Positions 7,974 through 18,566 of a DNA stretch of 64,000 nt are shown piece after piece. The notes under the pieces were generated by a model. It ran no database searches and had not been told where the DNA came from. It saw only the letters and a list, made by a program, of their open reading frames with translations. A program made the position numbers and the translations under genes. Positions within the stretch are counted from its first letter, which is position 1. Every line of letters starts with the position of its first letter. This stretch comes from an uncultured Lacinutrix sp. (GTDB taxonomy: Bacteria; Bacteroidota; Bacteroidia; Flavobacteriales; Flavobacteriaceae): contig NZ_CANMRQ010000003.1 in NCBI RefSeq assembly GCF_947500325.1, positions 310,001-374,000 of the forward strand, given 5' to 3'.

Positions 7974-10313
7974 TTACCCTATCAGCTCCAACTTAGCAAA
8001 ACGTAATAACAATTTCTTTTTTCCACCAAATTCAAAATTAATTTCGGCTTTAACATCACTACCTTTACCTTCTATTTTAAGTACTTCTCCTCTACCAAAC
8101 TTTAAATGCTTTACTCTATTACCCTCAACAAGTTCTCCTCCAAATAAATTGGCTTCTATTGGTGCTTCTATTTCTGAAGCTTTTTTCATTTTTTTTGGTG
8201 CACTTATTTCGAAATTTATCGGTTCTTTCTTTTTTGCCACTTTCTTTTGAAATTTTGGTTGTACTGGTTTTTTAAATCTTATTTTATTTGGTTGAACATC
8301 TCCAAAAATATCTGCAGATAACATTGGATTTATTCGGCGTTCTTCTATTGGAGTTATTATATCTAAAAACTCATCATCTATTTCTTCTATAAATCGACTT
8401 GGTTCAGAATCTACTAATTTCCCCCAACGATACCTTGATAATGCGTATGTTAAATACGCTTGTTTTTCCGCTCTTGTCAAAGCTACATAAAATAATCGTC
8501 TTTCTTCTTCTAGCTCGCTACGCGTATTCATACTCATAGCACTTGGAAATAAATCTTCCTCTAAGCCTACTATAAATACGTGATTGAACTCTAAGCCTTT
8601 AGATGAGTGAATGGTCATTAATGCCACGTGATTTGGATCTCCTTTATCTCCATCTAAATCTGTCGCTAAAGCGACATCTTCTAAAAACTCTGCTAAATCA
8701 TCTTTAGAATCTGCAATTTCTAATTGACCTTCAACAAAATCTTTAATCCCATTTAAGAGCTCTTCTACATTTTCAAGTCTCATAACACCTTCAGGTGTTC
8801 CATCTTTGTTAAACTCTTTAATTAAGCCACTAGTTTTGGTAACATGTTCTGCCAAATCAAAAGCATTAGCTGTTTGATTCATGACTTGATAACTTTCAAT
8901 TAAAGTAACAAAATCTCTAAGTTTATTTTTGGTACCATTATTTATATTAATAGCAATAGTATCAATTTCTTTTAAAAGAGCAAAAATAGTTTTTCCACTA
9001 GCATTAGCCGCTATAATTAATCGATCTATGGTTGTTTGACCAATACCACGCGCAGGATAATTAATAATACGTTTTAAAGCTTCTTCATCTGCTGAATTAA
9101 GTATTAAACGCAAATATGCTGTAACATCTTTTATTTCTTTACGTTGGTAGAATGACGTACCACCATAAATACGATAAGGAATATCCCGTTTACGCAAAGC
9201 GTCTTCCATAGCACGCGATTGTGAATTGGTACGATATAAAATTGCAAAATCACTATTTAGCAATTGATTGTTCATCTTTTCTTCCCAAATGGCACTGGCA
9301 ACATAACGTCCTTCATCTCCATCTGTTAATGAGCGGTGTACTTTTACCTTTTCACCTTCATCATTAGCTGTCCAAACTATTTTATCTAACTTCGTTTTAT
9401 TGTGCTCGATGACCGAGTTTGCTGCGCCAACGATATTTTTTGTTGAACGATAGTTTTGCTCTAATCGATACATTTTAACATCATCATAATCTTTCTGAAA
9501 ATTCAAGATATTATTAATGTTCGCACCACGAAACGCATAAATACTTTGCGCATCATCTCCAACAACACAAATGTTTTGAAAACGATCTGCCAAGGCACGT
9601 ACAATTAAATACTGTGAGTGATTTGTATCTTGATACTCATCAACTAATATATAACGAAACCTATCCTGATATTGCGCTAAAACTGATGGAAACCTAGTTA
9701 ACAATTCATTAGTTCTCAACAATAAATCATCAAAATCCATTGCTCCAGCTTTAAAACATCGATCTACATATTCTGCATATATTTCTCCCATTTTTGGTCT
9801 GCGTGCCATAGCATCAGCTTCCATAAGTTCTGGGTTTTTAAAATAGGCTTTAACCGTTATTAAGCTGTTTTTATAAGAAGAGATTCTACCATAAACTTGT
9901 TTTGTTTTATAAATATCTTTCTCTAAACCCATCTCTTTAATAATAGACCCTAGAAGTTTTTGAGAATCTTGAGTATCATAAATAGTGAAGTTACTTGGAA
10001 ATCCTAAATGATGTCCTTCAAAACGAAGTATTTTAGCAAAAACCGAGTGAAACGTTCCCATCCAAAGGTTCTTTGTTTCACTATCACCAACAATATCGGC
10101 AATTCTGCCTTTCATTTCTTTGGCCGCTTTATTGGTAAAGGTTAGTGCCAAAATATTAAAAGCATCTATACCTTGACTCATTAAATAAGCTATACGATAA
10201 GTTAACACACGCGTTTTACCAGAACCGGCGCCTGCAATTATAATCATAGGGCCATCTTTCTGTACTGTAGGCTCGTATTGTGCTTCGTTTAACTGACTTA
10301 AATACTTTTCCAA
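7974..10313 (-). CDS. pcrA: UvrD/PcrA-type superfamily 1 DNA helicase
   Basis: A 779-residue ATP-dependent 3'-5' DNA helicase. Motif I is GAGSGKT (28-34), motif II DEYQDT (225-230), motif III VGDDAQSIYAFRGA (251-264), motif IV QNYRS, motif V TIHSSKGLEF and motif VI VALTRAEKQAYL. The length and the C-terminal Tudor-like domain (GNRVKHLKFGRGEVLKIEGK) match PcrA/UvrD, which work in nucleotide excision repair, mismatch repair and replication-fork clearing and bind RNA polymerase through that end. It is the first gene of a probable two-gene unit. Confidence 0.95.
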   Translation of the reverse strand: MEKYLSQLNEAQYEPTVQKDGPMIIIAGAGSGKTRVLTYRIAYLMSQGIDAFNILALTFTNKAAKEMKGRIADIVGDSETKNLWMGTFHSVFAKILRFEGHHLGFPSNFTIYDTQDSQKLLGSIIKEMGLEKDIYKTKQVYGRISSYKNSLITVKAYFKNPELMEADAMARRPKMGEIYAEYVDRCFKAGAMDFDDLLLRTNELLTRFPSVLAQYQDRFRYILVDEYQDTNHSQYLIVRALADRFQNICVVGDDAQSIYAFRGANINNILNFQKDYDDVKMYRLEQNYRSTKNIVGAANSVIEHNKTKLDKIVWTANDEGEKVKVHRSLTDGDEGRYVASAIWEEKMNNQLLNSDFAILYRTNSQSRAMEDALRKRDIPYRIYGGTSFYQRKEIKDVTAYLRLILNSADEEALKRIINYPARGIGQTTIDRLIIAANASGKTIFALLKEIDTIAININNGTKNKLRDFVTLIESYQVMNQTANAFDLAEHVTKTSGLIKEFNKDGTPEGVMRLENVEELLNGIKDFVEGQLEIADSKDDLAEFLEDVALATDLDGDKGDPNHVALMTIHSSKGLEFNHVFIVGLEEDLFPSAMSMNTRSELEEERRLFYVALTRAEKQAYLTYALSRYRWGKLVDSEPSRFIEEIDDEFLDIITPIEERRINPMLSADIFGDVQPNKIRFKKPVQPKFQKKVAKKKEPINFEISAPKKMKKASEIEAPIEANLFGGELVEGNRVKHLKFGRGEVLKIEGKGSDVKAEINFEFGGKKKLLLRFAKLELIG

Positions 10314-10473
10314 ATTCGCTATCTTTTATAAGGGCATAAAAATACGTATTGTCACGGTTTTACGCCATCCGTTTTATTAATAATTATAAACAATTATCTA
10401 TAATCTTTTACTTACTTTTTTTTGAATATATTTACAAGGCTATTACAAAAAACTAAATCTTAATAAAGTCTCA

Positions 10474-13473
10474 ATGAATAAAAGTATTCTATACTTACTA
10501 TTCTTTTATACAATTGTATCGTTTTCACAATCTAACAAACTGTACCATAAAACCTATACAAAGCAAGATGGTTTAGAATTAGACAATATAAATAGTTTAT
10601 GTTTTGATAACGATGGTTTTTTATGGTTAGGTGGTAAAGATATAGATATTAGAACCATTATAGTTAACAATAAGAAATTAGCTTTACAGCGTTTTAATGG
10701 ATTTAATTTTCATAGTATTCCACTTCCAGACTATGGTTTTGATTATACCGAAGTACATCAAATTTACAAACGTAAAGATGGGCTTTTTTACATAAAAACA
10801 GCTTTTAAGCCTAAACATGCACTGCTCCTATTCAATCCAAAAACAAGCGAATTTACACCTATAAAATTTTATGGTAATTTAAAAACCGACGCCTTATCAG
10901 ATATTATAAATTATAATGGTAAAGATTATATTTTGTCTCAAAATAAAAGAACGATTACACTTAATATTTTAAATGAAGATTTAAGTATTAAAACTCTTTT
11001 CAGCTTTACAAGTAATGAAAATAAATTTTTACTTGATTCTTCAACTAAGCTTATTCCTTTTAAAGATTTCTGTATTATTGGTGATGATAATTTTCCAATT
11101 ACTATTTTAGATTGGAATGGAACTATTATAAAACGATACTCACCAGATTCTTTTAAGAGAGATAGAGATTCTAAAAAGAATAAATTTTGGATTGATGAGT
11201 GTTTTGTAAAAAACAATATACTATATGCTTTTATAAATGGTACTCCAATTTTACATCGTTTTAATACAGAGAATTTTCAATTTACACCTTTAGATTCTGA
11301 AAAAACAACTCTAAATAACGAGCACTTAAATTGCTATACAGATACTAATAATAAGACCATAATTTTTGCTTCAGAAAATCAAACTATTAGTTTTAATGCT
11401 TTTAAAAATGATGTTTTTAAAACAATAGAATCTACAAACTATGATAAAGTTGGTCGTATAGAAGTAATTTCTAAAGATTTAAATGATGATTTATGGCTAA
11501 GCACAAATGGTGAATTACATTACTATAAATTTCCTAAAAAAACGATTAAAACATATTTAAAAGACAAACAATTAAGAGCCATTAAACCTTTAGATTCAAC
11601 AAACTACATTATTGCTACAGACAATAATGGCTGGTATAAATTTAATACTATTAATGATTCTTTAACGTCTTTTAAAATTATAGAAAATGAAGAAGCTATT
11701 CTTCCACATTCATCAAGAAACTTTATTGTAGAAGACAGTATTATATGGAGTAATAGTGGCGGCAATATCTTGAAAGTAAATAAAAACACACATAAAGCAG
11801 ATGCTTACAGACATTATCCCATTAATTGTTTAGAAAAAGTAAATGACAGCATTATTATTTATGGAACCAATGGCTACCATTTAATGCAGTTTAATAGCAA
11901 TACAAACCAACATACATCTCTTGCTAAAACAGATTCTTTAGAAATTCATGATATTGAATTAAGTAAAGACAAACAATTTTTAGTTGCTGGAACACATAAA
12001 GGTCTACTAACCTATAATCTAAAAAATTCTGAAACAAAATTCTATACTAATTTAGAAGACTCCTTTATTTTAATGACAGATTACCATGAAGATTATGGCT
12101 ATTTATTAGGAACACGTTCTGGACACATTATAGCATTTAAGCCAGAAAACAACAGCCTAAAAACTATATATCGTGATAATTTAAAAGCAGGTATTGCCAC
12201 TATCTTATTTGAAGATGATTTATGGTGGATTAATACATTTAACGGCGTCGTCGCTTTTAACCCTGAAGACAAAACAACAACGCGCTTTTCTGAAAAAGAT
12301 GGCTTTAGTCATTATGAAGGTAATAGATACAGTGCTATTAAAGCTGGCAAAAATTTCCTTATTGGCATGATAAAAGGGCTGAATTATTTTAACCCAAAAG
12401 CGTTAAAAAAACTAAATGATTCTGCCACATTAACACTACTAAAGGTAAAGCATTATGATAAAACTAAAAAAACGTTTGTAAACAACTTTAGTCAAGAGTT
12501 ATTCAATAAAAACCATACTATTACTTTGCCTAGTGAAAATCGTGCTTTAGATATAGATTTTGGTTTAAAATATATTAATGCCGTTGATAAAGGTTACAAT
12601 TACAAATACCGATTAAATAATAAAGACTGGGTAGCGCTAAAAGGCAAGAATAGTATCCAATTTCCAAATCTTGCAGCTGGATATTACACACTTGAAATTG
12701 AAGCTAAAGATTTTTCAGGACACAAAATTGGTAATTCCTTATTTGTAGATATAAACAGTAAAGCATTATTTTATAAAACATGGTGGTTTTACCTAATTAT
12801 ATCCTTAGCTGTTATCTCTTTTTTACTCTGGATGCTTAATCAAACTAATACTAGAAAGCGTTTACAAGAAGAGTTTTCTCAAGGCTTAATACAATCTCAA
12901 GAAAATGAACGTAAACGTATTGCTAAAGAGCTACATGATAGTATTAGTCAACAACTCACACTTATAAAAAAGAAGGCGCAACATACAGATCAAAAAGAAA
13001 TTACGACATTAACTCATAATACTTTAGAAGAAGTACGTTCTATTTCTCGAGGTTTATATCCACCATTATTAAGACAATTAGGCTTAAGTGAAAGTATTGA
13101 GCAGTTGCTTCTTGAAGTAGACGAGCAAACCGAATTATTTGTATCTGTAGATATTGATAATATTGATCGTTTTTTTAACGAAGACCAAACATTAAATTGT
13201 TACAGGTTTATTCAAGAATGTATTAATAACTGTTTAAAACATTCGCAAGCTAAAGCTATAACTGTTAGTGCAATTATAGAAAACAATAGTGTCGATATTT
13301 CTATTCAAGACAATGGTAAAGGTTTTGATGCTATTAATGCACAAAAACAATATAGTTTAGGTTTAAAAACAATATCCGAACGTATTCGCATTTTAAAAGG
13401 CGAGCTTATTATAGATAGTAAACCTAATAATGGCACAAAAATCATTGCTAAAATCCCTATAAAACATGGCTAA
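10474..13473 (+). CDS. Sensor histidine kinase with Reg_prop beta-propeller sensor
   Basis: A 999-residue membrane kinase. It has a signal peptide, a periplasmic part of about 740 residues with many propeller blades (two-component regulator propeller type), a Y_Y_Y domain around 690-765, one membrane segment at about 769-790, a HisKA_3 dimerisation domain with the phospho-acceptor His 821 in RIAKELHDSISQQL, and a HATPase domain (IQDNGKGFDA near 945; SLGLKTISERI). This is the classical split partner of Bacteroidota hybrid systems. In polysaccharide-use systems the propeller/Y_Y_Y part binds oligosaccharides, but there are no SusCD genes here, so the signal is unknown. Its end overlaps the response regulator by 8 bp, so the pair is translationally coupled. 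Confidence 0.92.
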   Translation: MNKSILYLLFFYTIVSFSQSNKLYHKTYTKQDGLELDNINSLCFDNDGFLWLGGKDIDIRTIIVNNKKLALQRFNGFNFHSIPLPDYGFDYTEVHQIYKRKDGLFYIKTAFKPKHALLLFNPKTSEFTPIKFYGNLKTDALSDIINYNGKDYILSQNKRTITLNILNEDLSIKTLFSFTSNENKFLLDSSTKLIPFKDFCIIGDDNFPITILDWNGTIIKRYSPDSFKRDRDSKKNKFWIDECFVKNNILYAFINGTPILHRFNTENFQFTPLDSEKTTLNNEHLNCYTDTNNKTIIFASENQTISFNAFKNDVFKTIESTNYDKVGRIEVISKDLNDDLWLSTNGELHYYKFPKKTIKTYLKDKQLRAIKPLDSTNYIIATDNNGWYKFNTINDSLTSFKIIENEEAILPHSSRNFIVEDSIIWSNSGGNILKVNKNTHKADAYRHYPINCLEKVNDSIIIYGTNGYHLMQFNSNTNQHTSLAKTDSLEIHDIELSKDKQFLVAGTHKGLLTYNLKNSETKFYTNLEDSFILMTDYHEDYGYLLGTRSGHIIAFKPENNSLKTIYRDNLKAGIATILFEDDLWWINTFNGVVAFNPEDKTTTRFSEKDGFSHYEGNRYSAIKAGKNFLIGMIKGLNYFNPKALKKLNDSATLTLLKVKHYDKTKKTFVNNFSQELFNKNHTITLPSENRALDIDFGLKYINAVDKGYNYKYRLNNKDWVALKGKNSIQFPNLAAGYYTLEIEAKDFSGHKIGNSLFVDINSKALFYKTWWFYLIISLAVISFLLWMLNQTNTRKRLQEEFSQGLIQSQENERKRIAKELHDSISQQLTLIKKKAQHTDQKEITTLTHNTLEEVRSISRGLYPPLLRQLGLSESIEQLLLEVDEQTELFVSVDIDNIDRFFNEDQTLNCYRFIQECINNCLKHSQAKAITVSAIIENNSVDISIQDNGKGFDAINAQKQYSLGLKTISERIRILKGELIIDSKPNNGTKIIAKIPIKHG

Positions 13474-14110
13474 AAATCTTAACATAATAGTAGCAGATGA
13501 TCACCCAATGCTATTAAAAGGCTTAATAGAAGAACTCACAACTAATGGATACAAGGTTATTGATAGTGCTGGAAATGGAGCCATAGCCTTAGAATTGATT
13601 ACAAAGCTAAACCCAGATATTGCTATTTTAGATATAGAAATGCCTTTACTTACTGGTTTTGAAGTTATAAAAAAATGCGAGGATAAAAACTTAAAAACTA
13701 AATTTATTGTACTAACCTCTCATAAAGAAAGCCGCTTTATATATAAAGCTAAGTCTTTAAACATTTCTGGTTATTTATTAAAAGATGAGCCTTTTATAGA
13801 AATACAAAAATGCATTGAAACCATACATAATGGCGGTCAATATTTTAGTTCTGTTTTTAATGCTATTTTTGAAACAGAAATCTCTCCCGAATTAGAAAAA
13901 ATAAAGCGTTTATCTCCTTCCGAAAGAACCATTATTAGACTTATAGCTCAAGGTAAAACTTCTAATGACATTTCTGAATTACTCTTAATCTCTCCTAGAA
14001 CAGTTCAAAAACATCGCGCAAATATTTTAAATAAACTTAATATTGAATCTTCTACAGATGCTTTATCCGTTTGGGCAAACGATAATAAAGAATTAATACT
14101 TACCCTTTAA
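13466..14110 (+). CDS. NarL/LuxR-family response regulator
   Basis: A 214-residue regulator. The receiver has the acidic pocket DDH (11-13) and the phospho-acceptor Asp 56 in AILDIEMP. A LuxR-type HTH lies at about 150-205 (LSPSERTIIRLIAQGKTSND, then PRTVQKHRANILNKL). It is the cognate partner of the HisKA_3 kinase that overlaps it. LuxR-type regulators bind short, partly palindromic sites, and three CTACGTA copies stand 114 bases after its stop, in front of the secreted protein genes; regulation of those genes is my inference. Confidence 0.93.
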   Translation: MAKNLNIIVADDHPMLLKGLIEELTTNGYKVIDSAGNGAIALELITKLNPDIAILDIEMPLLTGFEVIKKCEDKNLKTKFIVLTSHKESRFIYKAKSLNISGYLLKDEPFIEIQKCIETIHNGGQYFSSVFNAIFETEISPELEKIKRLSPSERTIIRLIAQGKTSNDISELLLISPRTVQKHRANILNKLNIESSTDALSVWANDNKELILTL

Positions 14111-14223
14111 TTTGTTTTCATAAATACTCGTAAAATGTTGTCCGGTTAAATTAAAAATAAATCAAAAAATCATACAAATACATCTAAACAACTAATATTC
14201 AAGTAATTAAACAAAAGCCAACA

Positions 14224-14260
14224 CTACGTACCCCTACGTATTTTTTGACACGACTACGTA
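14224..14260 (+). promoter_or_regulatory. Three CTACGTA repeats in helical phase (candidate regulator sites)
   Basis: CTACGTA starts at 14224, 14234 and 14254, that is 10 and 20 bases apart, so all three face the same side of the helix. The inner TACGTA is palindromic. The array lies in the 304-base gap between the LuxR-type regulator and the 1368-aa secreted protein, 155 bases before its ATG. The rest of that gap shows no gene. Confidence 0.6.
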
Positions 14261-14414
14261 TTTCATAATTCCATAAGACACTATATCTTGCATTTGTAAA
14301 TTAAGGCTATTAATCAATTATCTATAATCTATAAAAGCCATTGTTGACTTTAAAAGGTTTAATAGTGGCTTTTATTTTTTTTAAGTTAATAGCTGCTCCA
14401 AAAAAAACTGACTC

Positions 14415-17400
14415 ATGAAAAGTATCAAACTATTATTTCTTTTATTTATCAGTAGTATTGTTAATAATACTTATGCCCAACAATCAAAACATTTTAACTA
14501 TCAAACAGTAGTTCGTGAAATTTCGGGAACTGTAATTCAAAACGAACAAATTGGTGTTAAAATAAGTATCCTCAAGCAAGGAGGAATTGTACAATATACC
14601 GAGACTTTTAATCCAACAACAAACAATAGCGGTATTATATCACTAGCTATTGGAAACGGCACACCTACAGTAAGTAATTATCATGCTATTAATTGGGGAT
14701 CTGGACTTCATTTTTTTGAGATATCTATCGATCGATCTGGAGGTACAAACTATGAAATTTACCAAACTGAGCTTATTACTGCTTCACCACATTCTAAATT
14801 TGCAATTACTACCAAAGGAGTTGTTCCTTATTCAGAATTACAGAGAGATCAAATATTAGCACCAGAAACTGGACAAGTTATTTTCTGTTCTAATTGTGGG
14901 ACTAATGGTGAATTTCAAGTTTTTAATGGTACGAGTTGGACTAATGCACTTGGAGCACCAACAACAGATGGGCCAATTTTAGTAAACTCTATTACAGTAA
15001 ATCTAGATTTTGACGACACAGCTACAGATCCAAACAATGCCTTTTCTTTATCCACTATAATTACTCCTGCAAATGCAGCAAACCAAACAGTAACATGGAC
15101 GTCTAGTGATGAAAGTGTTATTACTATAGATGCTTCTGGAAATATAACACCTATTAGCAACGGCCCTGTGGTTGTTACTGCTACTTCAACAGATGGTGGT
15201 AATGTAACAGGCACCTTAGACTTAAATTTCACTACTACTCCAGGAGATCTAGAACCTACAAGCATAGAAATATACGGGCTTGTTCAAGTCTATGAAGACA
15301 ACACCATAGAACTAACAGCAACATCTATTCCTTTAAATATTGAAGATGAAAACGCCACTTGGGTAAGTAGTGATACTGCTATTGCTACAATAGATAGTAA
15401 CGGTATAGTAACAGGTGTTAGCCCTGGAGAAGTAACCATTACAGCTACTTCCAGTATTGTAAATACACTTACAGCTACATACCAAGTCACTGTGTCTGAA
15501 GTTATGGATGTAACTGCTCCAGTAATTGATATAGAAGGCAATACAGGAGATCCTATTCTTATATTACAACGTAGTCCAACAACAACAATACCAAATGCCA
15601 CTGCCACAGACGATGTAGATGGCACTTTACCTGTTACCGTAACAAACACTAGTTTTAATGGTAATGTTTTTGGGGATTATCCTGCAAGTTATAAAGCAAC
15701 AGATTCTTCAAATAATGAAACCTTAATAGAATTAACGCTTAGAGTACAAGATAGTGTTGCTCCAGTTATTACTGTAGAAACGTATGAATACGGAGCAACC
15801 ATTTCTGCCGTTCAAGGTGCTGGTTTAACTATACCTACTGCAACAGCCGTTGATGATAATGGTGATACGATTCCTGTTATTGTTGCTAATGATGGTTTCG
15901 ATCCAAATACTATAGGAGAATATAATATTACGTATACAGCTACAGATCCTTCAAATAATGCAGAAACGTTTATACTAACACTTGCTATTTTACGTGGAGA
16001 CCCACCAACTATTGCTATAGATGGAGGAATAGTCAATGGAGATACTGTTAACACCGTACAGTTTCAACCATTCACTACGCCAATCGCAACAGCTACTGAT
16101 GCTTTAGGAAATCCAGTAAACGTAATTATTGATGATAGTACTATAGACTTAAACACCGTAGGAGCTTACACTGCGACCTATACCGCTACAGATAGTTTTT
16201 TAGAAGAAACTACAAATCAAATTACTGTAAATGTAACAGATGGAGAAGCACCAATAATATTAAAAGAAAATACAGATCTTAGTATTGTAGCAGGCATACT
16301 AGATACACCTACTTTTATTAAACAAGTAATAGCTACAGACAATGTTGGTGTAACCAATTATACGATTACAGAGATTACAGAAGATGAAATACATGGTGGT
16401 CCGTTGTTGTTTCCAGATTTAATGTACGAATTCTTAACAAATAATGGAGGTACTATTACCATTGATAATAACGGAAATATACAGGCCACAAAACCTAGTT
16501 TTGAAGCACAATTCTATTTTAAAATTGAAGCTATTGATGCTGCTGGTAATTTAGACACGTCTTATATCTCAATAATACATTCTGAACTTATATTAAATGA
16601 TGTTCGCGTATCTGAGGTATACAATGGAGACTGGATTCAAATAGGTTATAATGCAGGATACAATTATGGCATAGAGAAACAACCAGAATTATCTGTAGGG
16701 CAAGAGTTATTATATCTTACTAGTGCAGGTGCTGGTAGTGTTAATTACGAAGGATATGAAATCAATGCACAACCCAATGACGGTAGTGAAGATTTTCAAA
16801 TTGTTCAAGATATTACCAATCCGGACATATACACACTAAAATTGGTAAATAGTTTTAATATAGCTATTAGACCCAATTACACATTAAACTTAAATCTATT
16901 AGGAAGACTCGATGGTACTACAACTAATATAGTTGTGCAAACCCTTACTATTAACATTAATCTTAAAAGCGTTACTGAAATTGATTCTGATTTCGCAGAT
17001 ATTATTACTAAACTAAATGGAGCACCAGCCACATTAAGAAACCTTTTTAGCTCCTGCTCTGTTGGTGTACCAACAACAGCCAGCAATACTGTTTTTGGAC
17101 CTATAGACTCTGTTTTAGATGAAATTATAACAGCAGTACCTATTATTCCAGAAGGTATTACAGAAATAGCAGCAAAAGCGTTAATTGGCCTATCGCCTTA
17201 TGTTATATGGGTAAGAAAAGATAATAGTATTTTACGTGTATTCTTTAAATTTACAAAAGCAAATAAAGTTGTAGAAATAGAATACATAGACAACCCAACA
17301 AGAGGTTGTTACTGGGCAGTTGCACTAAAATCCACACTTAAAGGTTCTGGGTTTGCTGCGTCTGATATTAGTTCTAACCTTTCATTCTTAGATCCTGGCA

Positions 17401-18521
17401 TCGCTGCTATAGTGACTACCAATACAACAGTAACGTCTTCCGATTTCGATTGCGTTAAAATCCCCAATAATATTAGCCTATTAGCAGGAACACATTTGGT
17501 CGCAAGAACAAAACTATTAGGAAATGGTGTAGGCCTTAACTTACTCCTTAATCCTGAAGTAACCATAAGTATTGGAGTAACTCCTACTGGTTGGGCAGAT
17601 CAAAACTTATCTATGAATGTTGCTTTAAACACCAATTTTTTAGAAGCTTTCGATGAAGCACTTCTAGACTATATTGTTATTGGAACCGATGCTGCACAAC
17701 AAGGTATAGGTCAAGCTATTAATGGTCTACGAGCTGCAGAAGACGCTCTTCAACAAGCACAATGGGTGTTTGATCAAGCAAATAATCAATTTGTTAATGC
17801 ACAAAATGCCATAGCTGTTTTTCAAGATCGTGTAAACTATCTACAAGGTCTAATTAATAACTACAATACAGATATTACAAATCTTGAAACAAATATTAAT
17901 TATTTACTTAGTCAGGAAATCTGTACGCCTGCCGGTTGTATTCCATGTTATTATCCAAGTTTTTGTGGTTATAGTTGTGGTTTCTTTACCTGTTATTTCC
18001 CATGTATAAGATCTTGTGGTTGCGCAGAGTTTCCAGCTGTATGTGTACCAGATCCTGCAGCATTAATACAAGTACCGCCATTAGCAATAAGTTTAGCTGT
18101 TCTTCAATCTGCAAGATTAAGTACTATTGCTGCATTAGCTTCTGCAAATGCAACATTAACAGCTGTCTCTGTAAGTTTAAGTGGATTACAAGCTGCCGTT
18201 AATGCTTCGCAAATTTCCTTAGATGCTGCTTCACTTGCTTTTGATGCCGCAGAGGCTAATTTAAATGCAGTACAAGCTGGATTTGGTTATATTGGGGATG
18301 TTGCTAGATTTATATTAGATAATACAGGAAAACTTGTAGAAACTTCAAGCGCTTCTTTTCAAACAACTATTGGTTCTGCCAATAGTGGTAATTGGTCTGG
18401 AACTTTAACCTTTGGATTAAAATTTAGAGGAGGACCAAATAATACAATAAGTACTGGTTTTTCTTTTAGTGATGTTCCTGGATCTATTGGAAGTATTGGT
18501 GATTCCTTATTAAACCCATAA
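14415..18521 (+). CDS. Giant secreted repeat protein: Big_2 and DUF5011-like domains, Cys-rich coiled-coil end
   Basis: A 1368-residue exported protein with a signal peptide ending TYAQ. Residues 22-140 form a domain shared with the next gene (HFNYQTVVREISGTVIQNEQ). A short motif with paired Cys, GQVIFCSNCGTNGEFQVFNG, follows near 155. Then come two Big_2-like Ig domains (about 190-275 and 278-362; VTWTSSDESVITID, ATWVSSDTAIATID), and three or four HYR/DUF5011-like units to about 720 (YKATDSSNNET, YTATDPSNNAE, YTATDSFLEE). The C-terminal third is different: two helical coiled-coil segments (about 1095-1165 and 1215-1290) enclose 10 Cys in 41 residues (1170-1210). No T9SS sorting domain is seen at the C-terminus. 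Probably an extracellular adhesin or matrix protein; function not proven. Confidence 0.82.
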   Translation: MKSIKLLFLLFISSIVNNTYAQQSKHFNYQTVVREISGTVIQNEQIGVKISILKQGGIVQYTETFNPTTNNSGIISLAIGNGTPTVSNYHAINWGSGLHFFEISIDRSGGTNYEIYQTELITASPHSKFAITTKGVVPYSELQRDQILAPETGQVIFCSNCGTNGEFQVFNGTSWTNALGAPTTDGPILVNSITVNLDFDDTATDPNNAFSLSTIITPANAANQTVTWTSSDESVITIDASGNITPISNGPVVVTATSTDGGNVTGTLDLNFTTTPGDLEPTSIEIYGLVQVYEDNTIELTATSIPLNIEDENATWVSSDTAIATIDSNGIVTGVSPGEVTITATSSIVNTLTATYQVTVSEVMDVTAPVIDIEGNTGDPILILQRSPTTTIPNATATDDVDGTLPVTVTNTSFNGNVFGDYPASYKATDSSNNETLIELTLRVQDSVAPVITVETYEYGATISAVQGAGLTIPTATAVDDNGDTIPVIVANDGFDPNTIGEYNITYTATDPSNNAETFILTLAILRGDPPTIAIDGGIVNGDTVNTVQFQPFTTPIATATDALGNPVNVIIDDSTIDLNTVGAYTATYTATDSFLEETTNQITVNVTDGEAPIILKENTDLSIVAGILDTPTFIKQVIATDNVGVTNYTITEITEDEIHGGPLLFPDLMYEFLTNNGGTITIDNNGNIQATKPSFEAQFYFKIEAIDAAGNLDTSYISIIHSELILNDVRVSEVYNGDWIQIGYNAGYNYGIEKQPELSVGQELLYLTSAGAGSVNYEGYEINAQPNDGSEDFQIVQDITNPDIYTLKLVNSFNIAIRPNYTLNLNLLGRLDGTTTNIVVQTLTININLKSVTEIDSDFADIITKLNGAPATLRNLFSSCSVGVPTTASNTVFGPIDSVLDEIITAVPIIPEGITEIAAKALIGLSPYVIWVRKDNSILRVFFKFTKANKVVEIEYIDNPTRGCYWAVALKSTLKGSGFAASDISSNLSFLDPGIAAIVTTNTTVTSSDFDCVKIPNNISLLAGTHLVARTKLLGNGVGLNLLLNPEVTISIGVTPTGWADQNLSMNVALNTNFLEAFDEALLDYIVIGTDAAQQGIGQAINGLRAAEDALQQAQWVFDQANNQFVNAQNAIAVFQDRVNYLQGLINNYNTDITNLETNINYLLSQEICTPAGCIPCYYPSFCGYSCGFFTCYFPCIRSCGCAEFPAVCVPDPAALIQVPPLAISLAVLQSARLSTIAALASANATLTAVSVSLSGLQAAVNASQISLDAASLAFDAAEANLNAVQAGFGYIGDVARFILDNTGKLVETSSASFQTTIGSANSGNWSGTLTFGLKFRGGPNNTISTGFSFSDVPGSIGSIGDSLLNP

Positions 18522-18566
18522 AAAGTAAAAAAATCAATTTTTTAAAAACTATTAAAATTAGCAGTT

